Shown here piece by piece: positions 27,527-39,400 of a DNA stretch of 64,000 bases. The translations under genes and the position numbers were made by a program. This DNA comes from Chitinophaga sp. H8 (GTDB taxonomy: Bacteria; Bacteroidota; Bacteroidia; Chitinophagales; Chitinophagaceae): the NCBI RefSeq assembly GCF_040567655.1, contig NZ_JBEXAC010000001.1, positions 1,736,001 through 1,800,000 of the forward strand. The letters are read 5' to 3'. Each line of letters begins with the position of its first letter. Position 1 is the first letter of the stretch. Under the pieces are notes generated by a model. The model ran no database searches and was not told where the DNA came from. It saw nothing but the letters and a program-made list of their open reading frames with translations.

Positions 27527-28825
27527 ATGAAAAAACTGTATCCTGTACCCATGAGTATGCTGCTGCTGATTTCCCTGGCAGGCAAAGGACAAACGCTTCA
27601 AGCTGTTACGGATAGTGGAAATACTACCACCAAAAACATATGGATAGGCGCGTTGCCCAGCAGTGGGGTGATAGAAAATACATTGAACCTCGGAGGCAGG
27701 TTAAAGTTGTTGGGAGCTAATGCGGCTTATGCCACTGGCGTGGAGGGAGAACAACCTACTATTTACCGGACTGGTGTAAACTCTCTGGGATATCCATTTA
27801 ATGGCTATAATAATCTTGTTTTACAAACAAGTACACAGAACAGGGACATGTTATTTGTGACGGGTATTACACCGGTAGAGCGGATGGTGATCAAAGCAAA
27901 CGGAAATGTTGGAATCGGAACAACCAACCCTATAGCACCGTTGGATATATTTACCAACACCAGTATGTTTGGGTTGAAGATAGGAGATGAAGCCAATTCG
28001 AATATCAGGATTGCAGGTACTTCTGGTGGTGCTACCGGTTATGGTAGTATTCAAACCTATTATGGGGGACAGCTGGGTGGAGTACTGGTATTGCAGCGGG
28101 ATAGCGGGAATGTAGGAATTGCGATCAGGAACCCTAAAGAGCGGCTGGCAGTAAAAGGGAGTATGGCCATTTATTCGGAATTGGATAATGTAACGCCAAG
28201 GCCGGAAGTTGGCGCAGGTACTATTTCCGGAGAAATCCGTGGCCTTGGTGGTGGCGCTGCTAACCCCAGCTCTAACTGGGATGATGGTTTTTTGCGCCTT
28301 AGTGCCGGAGGTGGTTCTAATGCATGGACCAAGTCGTTTATTGATCTGTCTGGTTTTATTTCTACCAGTGCCAGCAATGATCCGGCGGTGATGGACAGAT
28401 CCATGAATATTACGATGGGTACCAATGGCGTGGAAAGATTACGGATCACCACTGAAGGTAATATAGGTATCGGAACAAAAAAAACAGGAGGGCATAAGCT
28501 GGCAGTAGAAGGAACTATCGGAGCCCGTAAACTGATCGTCTCACAATCCACCTGGGCCGACTTTGTATTTCATCCGTCCTATACATTACCTGCCTTGCAA
28601 GAGGTAGAAACGTTTATCAAAGAACATCAACATTTGCCAGGCATTCCATCTGAGGCAGTGATAAAAGCAGAAGGACTGGATGTGGGAGATATGAATAAAA
28701 AGCTGTTGCAGAAGGTAGAAGAGCTGACCCTGTATATGATTGATATGCAGAAAAGGCAAGCATTACTGGAAACAGAGAACAACGAATTGAAAGGCCGGAT
28801 TAAGCATCTTGAAAACAGGGAGTAA
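27527..28825 (+). CDS. Secreted tail-fibre-like protein with C-terminal coiled coil
   Basis: 432 residues from the ATG at 27527 (the longer frame needs TTG). The signal peptide is MKKLYPVPMSMLLLISLAGKGQ. The middle repeats a phage-fibre-like motif: GNVGIGTTNPIAPLDIF, GNVGIAIRNPKERLAVKG and GNIGIGTKKTGGHKLAVEG. The end matches a widespread Bacteroidota C-terminal module: WADFVFHPSYTLPALQEVETFI, HLPGIPSEAV, then a coiled coil (KKLLQKVEELTLYMIDMQKRQ to the end). Its role is unknown, probably a trimeric surface fibre. It precedes the Rhs operon by 444 bases and may or may not belong to it. Confidence 0.7.
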   Translation: MKKLYPVPMSMLLLISLAGKGQTLQAVTDSGNTTTKNIWIGALPSSGVIENTLNLGGRLKLLGANAAYATGVEGEQPTIYRTGVNSLGYPFNGYNNLVLQTSTQNRDMLFVTGITPVERMVIKANGNVGIGTTNPIAPLDIFTNTSMFGLKIGDEANSNIRIAGTSGGATGYGSIQTYYGGQLGGVLVLQRDSGNVGIAIRNPKERLAVKGSMAIYSELDNVTPRPEVGAGTISGEIRGLGGGAANPSSNWDDGFLRLSAGGGSNAWTKSFIDLSGFISTSASNDPAVMDRSMNITMGTNGVERLRITTEGNIGIGTKKTGGHKLAVEGTIGARKLIVSQSTWADFVFHPSYTLPALQEVETFIKEHQHLPGIPSEAVIKAEGLDVGDMNKKLLQKVEELTLYMIDMQKRQALLETENNELKGRIKHLENRE

Positions 28826-29269
28826 GCAGCTTCCTTGTCTTTTTCAATGGAAAACGGACTGATTAATTATCGTAGTGCAAAAGATATATTGGATTGAGGT
28901 TTGCTGAGTAACTTTATTGGTCTTAGCAGAATTAATTAGTTGGCCTTATTTTGGAACCACCTACGCCTAACCTATATAGTGAGATGTAAATAAGAGTAAC
29001 CTTTTTTATTTTAAAAAAAAATAAAAAATATCTTTATCTTTAAAAGAGTTCGTGATTGCATTTAATCAAACCAAAAATTTAATTATGTAGCCCTGTATCG
29101 TTTCAATAACTGTTGTGTGTAATGTACCTATGAGCGCTTTGCAATTATCAGTGTAATATGTGTCGTTTTGTTACCCGTGACCTATACTGCCGACAGACTG
29201 ATGTTGTAATTTTTTATTCCCTGATAGTGTACTGTCTACCAATGAGAGCATTTCAATCCCCCTGATTGT
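28826..29269. other. AT-rich intergenic region before the Rhs operon
   Basis: 444 bases without a supported gene. It includes an A/T-rich block near 29000-29045 (TTTTTTATTTTAAAAAAAAA) that could be an UP-like or curved promoter region. No exact TTTG-N19-TAnnTTTG promoter and no hairpin terminator were found. The distance suggests that the Rhs operon has its own promoter here. Confidence 0.4.
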
Positions 29270-31810
29270 ATGGCAAAATATCTATGTATTATTTTGATGG
29301 GACTTCTATGCCCCTTGTTAACGCAGGCGCAACATGCTCGTCCTGCGCCCTCGGTTGCCCCTTTTCCTGTTTACGAAAGTGCAAAGGAATTGTGGAACAA
29401 TCCTGTACTGAAGAATACAGTCCTGGATTCGCTCAATAAGCGTACACATATGGGTATCCCTAAATCGATAGTACATCCGGGTGTCTTAAAACTAGCGGGA
29501 GAAATGCCTGCCTCTTTTTCTTCATTAAAAGGATTGGATGATTTAACAAGAGTGCAGTTTCTTGATTATGTTAATAAATCAATGGGGCCAGATAAAGTGG
29601 AGCAGCTAAAAAAAGGATATGAGTTATTAAAAGATACCGCCAGGATATCGAATTACCTGGAGCGTAAACTAAGGGGCTTTTATGCCTGGAAAGACATGCC
29701 CCGTATGCAGCCACTGTTACAGGCTGGAGCGTATGATAATCATTTCAAAGGAGTAAGTGCTAATGCATTTTATGACAATACTCCTGCTGCAGTGGCTAAA
29801 AGTGGATTCCACATACAATTGGAAGATCAGTTAATAGTTGGTAACATTCCCTTTAATATCCGGTATACTAATTTATCAGGGCAGGATAATCTGACAGATA
29901 TACTATCGGACCAAAGTTTGGCTAAAGTATCCTTTGACAAGGAGGCCTATCTGGAACGGATGTCTAAATATGTGAAAAATAATTATGATCTGGACAAATA
30001 CTTCCTGGCAGATATTGATGTAACAGCGGCGGTAAAGTCATTTGCTACCAACCGGATTAATAATATACAGCACGAAATGGAAGCAATGCTGCCATCAGGA
30101 TCACCCTTTAATGACCTGCTTTCTGCTGATCAACTCATCCACCTGGATAGCGCCCAGATAAAGCAGGTATTGTTATCACAGTCATCACTGGGTTTACAGC
30201 CGGGAGATCTGGACAGTGGCTCTCTGACAGCATTATATCAGAAAGTGGCTGCCGATAGCACTAATTCCTTATTGGCGGAACAGCTGCAAAAGGTAAAAGC
30301 GACGCATGTATATCTGGATAAAATACGCACATTAAAGCAGGAAGTAGGCTCCGGGCTGGCTGTTAAAGAAACTTTGTCCAAACAAAATGTTACTCACCAA
30401 CGGGTAAGTGGTTGGTTGAATGATGCCGGCACCAGATCAGGTGCTATTAAAGAATTATTGCCATTGGGTTTTTTCCAGCGTCTGATGATGAATGTCAAAA
30501 ACCTGAACATTGGCAATATTGCTGCCAGTGGTAGTAAAGGAAGTGTGTCTGATCTTTTTATGTCCGGCGCTCAGGGATCATTTTTGAATAAAAGCAACAA
30601 GTTTTTAATGTTGGGCATGGGGAGCCGTAAGGATGGTGCCGGTATTAAAGATCTGCCTTTTACTTCCTCCATAGCCCCTTCTTCTTATGCGATGCAGTTT
30701 ATGCAACTTGGGAAAGGAGATGTGGATAAGGAACATAGCCATGTGGCGCTGGTAAATGCTAACACTAAAAACACTGTTGTGCGCCAGTTTACTCCACAGC
30801 AATTGTCACGTAATATCTTTGTAGGAGCCTTATCCCAACAGCTAAGTGTAGGAGAATATGGTGCTCTGGCAGTAGAACTATCGAAGTCCAATACTTCCTT
30901 TAATAATTCATCAACCGGGAATGAATATGCATTGACCTCAAAAACAGCGGCCTTCACCTTGTTTGATGATTTCTGGCAAACACTCTCAGCGGGTATTGAC
31001 TTTGCCGGTAATGTAGCTGAATGGAAGCTGACACACCGGGTCTATCTGAGTTATTCCGGCCTGGGCTATAGTAACCCGGCTACGCCGTATGCCAGCCGGG
31101 GGAGTTTGAAATATGGGGCGCAGGTGAAACGTAGCTGGCAGAAGAATAAGGTAGTAGTAGGCCTGAAAATGGATATGCAGGATATGAGTACCTCTCCGCT
31201 CACAAACAGCAAATGGAAGAATCAGCAGCTGGCTTTTGATACCCGCATTAAACTAAAACGCAACTTGTCTTTAGCAGCACAATTAAGACAGGCTGTAATG
31301 AAAAGCGTGCGTGATAATCATATCAGCACCGGCTTTTTAACCCGCCAGTTCACATTGTCCTCTCAAATGGGTGGAAAGTTGTTTACGCTGCCGCATAGTA
31401 GTAATGTGATGGTAGGTGTGCAACAAATGGACATGGCCAATGACCAGAGTATGTTGGTGAATGTAAATGTAAATCATAGCCTGGTGATTAATAGTAATAT
31501 GCTTGCTTTCAATTTATTCTATAACAGGGATATTAAAAATCATGCACTGTATGGTAATCTCCTGACTATTGAAAGTGGCTGGAATTATATGTTACTGAAG
31601 AAGGTTAGCTGCTCCAGTGGAGGAACTTATCTTAACAATAAGGATGTGGTGAAACAAATTGGTATTAAACAGACTTTTAATACCAACCTGTTACCTAAAC
31701 TTAATGCTAACCTTTACCTGGATTGCCGGAAGAATCTGTTGAATACACCACAGAATTATTTGTTCGGCAATTTCCGGAGCGAAATAGCATTACATTATTT
31801 ATTGAATTAA
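29270..31810 (+). CDS. Large outer-membrane-like protein, first gene of the Rhs operon
   Basis: 846 residues with a signal peptide (MAKYLCIILMGLLCPLLTQAQ). Residues about 30-430 are mostly helical and rich in Leu, Lys and Asp, with no recognised domain. From about 440 to the end the pattern alternates as in outer membrane beta strands (for example WKLTHRVYLSYSGLGYSN, VVVGLKMDMQDMS), ending FGNFRSEIALHYLLN. It could be a barrel that anchors or exports the giant products encoded downstream, but that is inference from gene order. The next gene starts 6 bases after it. Confidence 0.6.
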   Translation: MAKYLCIILMGLLCPLLTQAQHARPAPSVAPFPVYESAKELWNNPVLKNTVLDSLNKRTHMGIPKSIVHPGVLKLAGEMPASFSSLKGLDDLTRVQFLDYVNKSMGPDKVEQLKKGYELLKDTARISNYLERKLRGFYAWKDMPRMQPLLQAGAYDNHFKGVSANAFYDNTPAAVAKSGFHIQLEDQLIVGNIPFNIRYTNLSGQDNLTDILSDQSLAKVSFDKEAYLERMSKYVKNNYDLDKYFLADIDVTAAVKSFATNRINNIQHEMEAMLPSGSPFNDLLSADQLIHLDSAQIKQVLLSQSSLGLQPGDLDSGSLTALYQKVAADSTNSLLAEQLQKVKATHVYLDKIRTLKQEVGSGLAVKETLSKQNVTHQRVSGWLNDAGTRSGAIKELLPLGFFQRLMMNVKNLNIGNIAASGSKGSVSDLFMSGAQGSFLNKSNKFLMLGMGSRKDGAGIKDLPFTSSIAPSSYAMQFMQLGKGDVDKEHSHVALVNANTKNTVVRQFTPQQLSRNIFVGALSQQLSVGEYGALAVELSKSNTSFNNSSTGNEYALTSKTAAFTLFDDFWQTLSAGIDFAGNVAEWKLTHRVYLSYSGLGYSNPATPYASRGSLKYGAQVKRSWQKNKVVVGLKMDMQDMSTSPLTNSKWKNQQLAFDTRIKLKRNLSLAAQLRQAVMKSVRDNHISTGFLTRQFTLSSQMGGKLFTLPHSSNVMVGVQQMDMANDQSMLVNVNVNHSLVINSNMLAFNLFYNRDIKNHALYGNLLTIESGWNYMLLKKVSCSSGGTYLNNKDVVKQIGIKQTFNTNLLPKLNANLYLDCRKNLLNTPQNYLFGNFRSEIALHYLLN

Positions 31811-31816
31811 GGACAT

Positions 31817-32917
31817 ATGAAGAGGCTTAAACAATTACTGGTTGTTTGTTTTCTGTTAACAGGTGCAGGTAATGTACGGGCACAGGTAGCTTTCTCATTT
31901 GTGCCACAGGTACATGGCCGTACTCTGGATGGATTGCTTATGGTAAGGATTGCAAATCCCGCAGCACAAAAAGCAATAGTCACCCTGACGGTGACGGTTA
32001 CTGAGCAAAGAGGAGGACGGGTGGTAGCTATACAAACGCCTCCATTTGAATTGCTACCTGGCAGCAATGTATTGCCGGCTGGATTAGTTGCAAGGTCAAG
32101 TATTCATTTTGCAGCAAATAAATTGGGCGATGTTACTCGTCAATCCGGTTATTTCACCGAAGGTGATTATGAATACTGTTTTGAATTGGCGGATATCAAC
32201 AAACAAAAAGAAGTAATCGGACAACAATGTTTTGATTATTTCCTGGAGCCATTTTCTCCATTACTTCTGATGACACCGGGTGAACAGGATGTGATCTGTG
32301 ATAAGAAGCCGTCTTTTTTCTGGCAGCCATTGTTACCCGCCATACCTGGTATGCAGTACCGGTTAGTACTGGTAGAACTGAAGTCCGGGCAGGCAAAGGT
32401 AGAAGCGCTGCATTACAATACACCGATCATTAACCAGCTGAATATCGCTATGCCTATGCTGTTTTATCCTTCCATAGCAAGACAACTGGAAGAAGGTAAA
32501 CAGTATGTTTGGCAGGTAACTGCCTATAAGAATGATATGAAGCTGGCTGACTCGGAGGTCTGGAATTTTACAGTGTCTTGTACTGACAGCAGTAAAAAAG
32601 CACTACCTGAAAGCTTCAGAAATATAGAGGACCTGGCGCAGGGCAATTTTTACCTGGCAAAGAATGAATTGCTGTTTGCGGTAAAGAATGTATATGATAA
32701 AAACACCCTGAGCTATCAGATTAAATGCATTACACAGCCTGATCAGAAGATTAAAAAATTGCCACAGATTAAACTGGAACGGGGCATTAATCATGTTACC
32801 ATCGATTTGTCGGAAAACAGGTCATTTATTGATGGTTATTACTACATATTGACCGTAAAGCTTCCTTCAGGGGAAGAAAAACAACTCAGATTCCTTTACA
32901 AAAAAGAGCAGGAATAA
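31817..32917 (+). CDS. Secreted FN3-like protein of the Rhs operon
   Basis: 366 residues with a signal peptide (MKRLKQLLVVCFLLTGAGNVRA). Beta-rich throughout. The segment near residues 150-255 (TPGEQDVICDKKPSFFWQPL, YRLVLVELKSG, EGKQYVWQVTAYKND) has the look of a fibronectin III-like fold that recurs in Bacteroidota surface proteins. No enzymatic motif is visible. It is packed between the barrel-like gene and a lipoprotein gene, which suggests an accessory periplasmic or surface part of the same machine. Confidence 0.55.
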   Translation: MKRLKQLLVVCFLLTGAGNVRAQVAFSFVPQVHGRTLDGLLMVRIANPAAQKAIVTLTVTVTEQRGGRVVAIQTPPFELLPGSNVLPAGLVARSSIHFAANKLGDVTRQSGYFTEGDYEYCFELADINKQKEVIGQQCFDYFLEPFSPLLLMTPGEQDVICDKKPSFFWQPLLPAIPGMQYRLVLVELKSGQAKVEALHYNTPIINQLNIAMPMLFYPSIARQLEEGKQYVWQVTAYKNDMKLADSEVWNFTVSCTDSSKKALPESFRNIEDLAQGNFYLAKNELLFAVKNVYDKNTLSYQIKCITQPDQKIKKLPQIKLERGINHVTIDLSENRSFIDGYYYILTVKLPSGEEKQLRFLYKKEQE

Positions 32918-32920
32918 GTG

Positions 32921-33439
32921 ATGAAGCAATCTATTTTTTTATGGATACTGTTATGGATGGCTGTGGGGTGTAATAACAACAGAAAAAGTGGTACGGAAGA
33001 TCGATTCCCTACTGTCCATGATCCGAGGATCCAGGAAAAAGACATCCGTGATACCAGGATCAGGCTTACGTATGTGCCGCCCTGTAAGCAGGAGGGAGCG
33101 GTGATGGAACCAGATACTACAGAGGTAGTATTCAAACTGAATGTGTTTTCAGCACAACTGAAAGAAACAAAGGATAAAAAGACTATACAGGCATTGAGCT
33201 ATGGTATAGACTCGCTGTTTGTACTTACCTCCGGACAGGACAGCCTGCCACCTTTATTGGCTCAGCGGATTGCCAACGGTAATCTGCGGGGAGCGGAATA
33301 TTTGCTGGTATTTGACCGTACTGCTTTGCGGCAACGGCAAGAAGCTGTACTGGTATTTCGTGATTGGCTGTTCACCAGTGTCAGAATGGAATTTCCTATC
33401 AATATTGCAAAAATCGATTCAATCAGCTGTGGGCTATGA
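32921..33439 (+). CDS. Small lipoprotein of the Rhs operon
   Basis: 172 residues from the ATG at 32921 (a GTG three bases upstream is also possible). The signal ends in lipobox MAVGC (Cys17), then an Asn/Lys-rich linker. The body is soluble and has no recognised domain. The next gene starts within its last codons (ATGA, 4-base overlap), showing translational coupling to the giant protein. Confidence 0.6.
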   Translation: MKQSIFLWILLWMAVGCNNNRKSGTEDRFPTVHDPRIQEKDIRDTRIRLTYVPPCKQEGAVMEPDTTEVVFKLNVFSAQLKETKDKKTIQALSYGIDSLFVLTSGQDSLPPLLAQRIANGNLRGAEYLLVFDRTALRQRQEAVLVFRDWLFTSVRMEFPINIAKIDSISCGL

Positions 33440-36400
33440 TAAAGTATATTAAGATAAAAAAGACCATTGCATGCTTTTTTCTGAGTTTACTCACCATAGA
33501 AATGTTGATGCCCGCTTTTGCCTGGGCGCTTACCAGTGGCCCGGCACAACCGGAAAGCCAACAGTTTGTAACAGCCGGTACAAATGATATGGTCGATCCC
33601 TTTACAGGGGCATTCAAATATGATGTGCCGATTATGGATATTGATGGTTACCCGATCAACCTCAACTATCAGTCGGGTATAGGCATGGATGATGAAGCCA
33701 GTTGGGTGGGACTGGGATGGAATCTGAATGCAGGCGCCATAAACCGGCAATTACGTGGTATACCAGATGACTTTAAGGGGGATATAGTGGTGACAGAACA
33801 TAAAATGAAACCTAAAACTACCGTTGGAGGTAGGGGTACTTTAAAAACAGAGATAACAGGAATAAATATCGCGAAGCTTAGCGGTTCTTTATCAGTAGGC
33901 GTATTTAATGACAGCTATACCGGAATAGGGGCAGAGGTAGGATCTAATGCCGGACTTTCCTTTAGCATTGCTAACAGTGGCATGTTAACGGCAGGTATGG
34001 GCATTGGAGTAAATTCTAATACCAGCGATGGAGTAACGGTAAAACCTCATGTATCATTATCACTCGCTGCGAAGGTGGGCGAACAAAGTTCCACTAACAT
34101 GTCCCTGTCTGCAGTACTGGGCTATAATACCAGGCAGGGCCTTAAGGACCTGAGCTTGTCGCAATCTTTTGGGATCAGTGGTACTAAAACATTTGAGGAT
34201 AGGTCTAGTAAATCAGGTTCAACCGGTTGGGAAGTAAATGGCAGTTCCTATAGCTACAATACCCCCGCTTTTTATCCTCAGGCTGGTATCGGGTATAAGT
34301 CTACCAACAAGAATTATAGTATTGATCTGGGAGTGACATATACAGCAGTTTTTGTTGGAGGTGGGCTTACGGGGTATTATTCAAAACGGGAAGTAGCTAA
34401 AGAGCGTATTACCAATCAGGCGTATGGTTTTCTGTATGCAGAAAAAGGTACGGTGCGGGATAGTGCCTTGATGGATTTTATGCGGGAAAAAGATGCACCT
34501 GTAGTAAGGGATTTACCTAACCTCGCTGTACCAATAGCTACTCCTGATGTGTTTTCTTTCAGTAGTCAGGCAGAGAGCGGGCAGTTCCGTTTATACAGGG
34601 GAGGCAGTGGGGTTTTGTTTGATGCTGAATCCAACGATGTGAATGATAATGAAACAGCTGGTTTAGACCTGGGCTTTGGTGGTTATTTTCATGGTGGCGT
34701 TAATTTTTATGATCAATATGTGCTAAGCAAAACCGGTAAGTGGAAAGAGGATAATCCTTTTTTGCCTATAGCAGATTATCCGGTTGACTCTACTCGGAAA
34801 ACAGAAGAACAGGTGTATTTCAAAAGAGTAGGAGAAAAGAACCTGTCTGATAATAATTTTATTAACCGTATACATGGGGAGAGCGTAGTATCTGTACCAT
34901 TGTTGGGTAAAAGTACACGTGCCGGATTGCAGCAGCGGGATAACTTTAATATGGCGGGAGCTCCCTACAAAAAAGATGGGCGTCAGATAAAGCGGAGTAA
35001 TATTTCCTGGCTAACTGCCGATGAAGCAGCACAAGGGGCATTAGATAAACAGATCATGAACGCTCCTTTCCAGGACTCTGCCACTTTTTCGCCCGCTTCC
35101 TGCCGGGTTACCAGCACAAACAATCTTCCCAGAAATGGAGGTATACGCAAAGGACATCATCTTTCAGAGATTACAGTACAGGGCGATGATGGTAAGCGGA
35201 TGGTATATGGGTTGCCTACTTACAACACCACACAGGAAGAATATTCTGTAGCAGTAGATCCTGCTAAGGTAGATTCAGCAAAGAACCTGGTCACTACAGA
35301 CATCGTTAATGGACTGGTAGTGCCTTATGACAGTTCCAGAGATAAATATTTTCACCATGAAATACAGCCGGCCTACGCCAGTGCCTATTTATTAACTGCC
35401 ATCCTCTCACCTGATTATGTGGATGTGACAGGAGATGGGATTACAGACGATGATCTGGGTACTGCTATCCGGTTTAACTATTCCAAAGTAAGTGGGGTTT
35501 ACAAATGGCGCTCTCCATATGAATTTGCCCAGGCTATTTATAATAAAGGGCTTAGCGCGGATGGGAAAGATGATAAAGGTAGTTTTGTGTATGGGGAAAA
35601 AGAATTGTGGTATCTGCAGTCTATAGAAACCAAAACCAAGATAATTTACTTTATAACAAAAGACAGGGATGATGCGTTGGGCGTAACTGGCGTTAACGGA
35701 GGACGGTTTATAGGTACCCGCCAGAAATACCTGAAAGAAGTAAGGCTATATTCCAAAAGCGATTTGCAGCAACCTATTAAAACGGCATATTTTGAGTATG
35801 ACTATTCTCTGTGTCCCTCTGTGCCTAATCATATTACGGTGGGAGGAGGAAAACTCACCCTTAAAAAGGTTTATTTTAAATATGGCAGTTCCGGTAAGGG
35901 GAAAAGTCATCCCTATTCGTTCACCTATGGGAACAATCAGGCCTATGCCTATTTGTCGGCCGATCGGTGGGGGGCTTATAAACCGAAATACAACAATACG
36001 GTACCCGCACTCCGGAATGATGAATTTCCTTATAGTCTGCAAGACAAGTCTCTAATGGACAATAGTGCCGGTAAATGGCACCTGACAAAAATAGAACTGC
36101 CTACGGGAGGGGCTATTAATGTAGATTATGAGTCGGGCGATTATGCCTACGTGCAGGACAAAAAAGCCATGGAGATGGTGAAAGTTGAGGCGCTGATAAA
36201 AGCAGATGGGGTGGTTACTACTAACCTGAACGAAGCAGCCGGATTCCGGGTAAAAACACCGGTTATGTCTACCGGCAGTGTGGAGGAACAAACAAAATTT
36301 TTTAAAGAACACTATCTGAATGGAAGTGATATGTTTTATGGGAAGCTGTTTACCAATGTTTCCGATGATCCCAATAATACAGATGATAAGCGCTTTGAAT

Positions 36401-39400
36401 TTATTCCCTGTTATGCAAAGGTAATAAAGGCGCAGTTTGCCAATGACTATGCGAATGTGATTTTTGAGGATATGACTTCAGGGAAGGTTACCAATAATCC
36501 TTTTCTGTTTGCTGCCTGGCAGAAAATGAGAATGGAATATCCGCAGTATGCTTATCCTGGTTATCAAAACAGCATTCCGGACGATAGGGCATTGGAAGCC
36601 GCATTAGGGGCACTCGTAAATGCGATTGGTAATCTTGCAGAGCTTCGGGAAAATTTTTATCAGCGGGCACTGAGAAAGAAATTTGCCAACCGGGTTAAGT
36701 TGGAAAAGAGTTTTTGCCGTTTAGTGAAAACCAATGGACATAAGCTTGGGGGTGGGGCCCGGGTAAAGCGGGTGAGGATCTCGGACAACTGGCAAACCAT
36801 GAGTAAAAGTACAGCCCCAGGTGCAAGCTACGGCCAGGAATATGCTTATGTAAAAACAGAAAACCGTAATGGGAAAACAGATGAAATAATTAGTAGTGGT
36901 GTGGCCAGTTATGAACCTGGTATAGGAAGTGACGAAAACCCCTTGCGTATGCCTGTACCGTATACAGAGCAGATGAAAGGTACTATGAATAATTATTTTT
37001 ATCTGGAAGAGCCATTTGGCGAATCGTTGTATCCTGCTGCACAGGTAGGCTATAGCAGGGTTACAGTAAGAGAACTTAATGCTGCCGGTATAGTTGATCC
37101 CGATGCAAAGACGGGATGGACAGCGCAGGAGTTTTATACTGCAAAAGAATTTCCTGTATTGGTAGATTATGAAAAAAAGCCAGCAGTACAAAATTATCAG
37201 CCCCCGGGTTGGCAAAGTTTTGTGGGAGGACATATTGTACATGAGCTTACCATGTCGCAGGGATATGTGGTGATACTGAATGATATGCATGGTAAAATCA
37301 AATCAGAACGGATCTATAACCAGTCCGGCAGTGAAATATCTTCCACGGTATATCATTATAATGCTTCGCAGATAGATGCCGGCAAGTATCGTTTGAGAAA
37401 CAGCGTTACTGTGACGGATGAAAAGGGAACACTTACCCCCAACCAGGTGATAGGCCGGGAAATAGAAATGTTTGTAGACCTGCGGCAACAGGAGATAGAT
37501 AACAAGGGTACCGCCATACAGATCGGTGTGGATGTCGTCCCTTTTTTCTGGGGTATTCCATTACCTATTCCGCACTGGCCCAGAAAAGAAAATGATGAAT
37601 ACAGGTTGTTCAGATCTGCCTGTGTATTAAAGACAGTACAGTACTCCGGGATACTGGATAAGGTAGTAAAGACGGTTAATGGAGCTTCGGTTACCTCCGC
37701 TAACCTGGTATACGATAAGTATACAGGTGATGCAGTCGTAGTGCAAACGAATAATGAATTTGATGACCCGGTATATAGTATAAACATGCCGGCATATTGG
37801 GTATATGAAAAAATGGGAGGTGCCTATAAAAATCAGAACACAATTCTGGAAGGGTTCAATACAGATGCTGCAGGCGTGATAAACAACAGCTATGGCAATT
37901 TTTTGTCGGCAGGTGACGAGTTGTTGAACCTGACTTCAGGGAACGGGGAGCGATTGTGGGTGGTCTTTTCGGCAACAAATGAAGATGCAACCCAAAAGCT
38001 GAGAGTAATTGGTAGCGGAGGAGAGATAAAGCACTGTAATGGGATAAAGGTAAAGGTGCTCCGTTCGGGATTCCGCAATCAGCTTACCAGCGCTGCGGCA
38101 TCTATTACTTGTCTGAACGATCCGATAGCCGGTAACCGGTTAGCTATTTTTAACACTAGCCAGGACACTACCTACCGGGTATTGGATGCCAAGGCGACTC
38201 TATATGATGAAAAATGGGGGATGCCTACTACCTGTATAACTTGTCCAAGTGGTTATGTGTTGAGCACGGATGGTATTAACTGTATAGTACCACCTGTTGA
38301 AAATACAGACACCAGCTTCCAGGTTGTAGCAGGAGATATTGCTGCTGATACCTCATATGGCATGAATGGTGCTTTTTTCTATGAACGGAATCTTACAGAT
38401 GTGCTGGTAGGTGAGAAGGTAAGTGATTTCTGGGGAGGAGACTGCGGTGGTTATGTCTCTTTTTTCAAAACCGCCATAGCAGATAATAGCCTCGCGCAAA
38501 GGGTGGTAGCAGGTGATTCAGGTTCGATGATCATGAAAAAAAAGCCAGAGAACACTCAGGGAATTAATAAAACTGCGCCCGGATATGTTGGTAAATCTGC
38601 TCCGCAGGGTGTACAGGCGCTGTTAAGTAAACCACGTGGATTTTGTGGGCGGTTGATAAATGCAGGGATCTGGCTGAAGGGAGCAAACGGATCTTCTTAT
38701 TATAATAAATGGCTGGGGGTAGAGAGCTGTTTTGATGTACCTGGATGGGACACTTATAGTGTTGGCTTTGCTGCAGACAATCAGGTGAAAATATATATTG
38801 ATGATGTCCTGTTCAAAAGCATTACCACCACCAACTCCGATGCATTTACAAAATGGATGGTATATCCGGTTGTACTTTTTGGAGGCCGGCATAAAATAAG
38901 GATAGAAGCGATGAATGATGGGCTTACGGCGGCCGTAGCAGTGGAAGTATACAATGGTACTCCCTCTTTTATCATGAATCAAACCGGAGCTTACGTAGCG
39001 GAGCACACCCTGTTTTCCACTTTTAATCTGCGGAACAAACCAGTATCTACTTTTATCAATGATAACGGGAATATTATTACCCGGTATACCTGTCCGGCAG
39101 GAACGTCACTTGATATCTGCGCAATGCCATGTAATTGTGGCTCAGTGCCGGCAGGTGTATTGGTAAATCCTTATCTCACCGGCTTTTTAGGTAACTGGCG
39201 GGTTTCGGAAGAGCAGGTGTTCCAGGTAGCACGTAATGATGATCACTTCCATAACAACGGTGGTGTGGATGTCCGGAATACCGGTAATTATAAAGCGTTT
39301 ACACCTTTCTGGACCAATAATAACGGGGCTGACTGGGTATCCGGCAATAGTAATAAATGGACCAGTGTACGTTATATTACCCTGTATGATAAGTATGGTC

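Noticed and set aside
33364..33435. Longer frame for the 2268-residue protein
   Set aside because: It would begin with TTG inside the lipoprotein gene; the ATG at 33436 has a 4-base stop overlap and directly precedes a signal peptide.
37303..38078. Long minus-strand frames inside the giant Rhs-related genes
   Set aside because: They lie fully within strongly coding plus-strand genes and show no protein family pattern.
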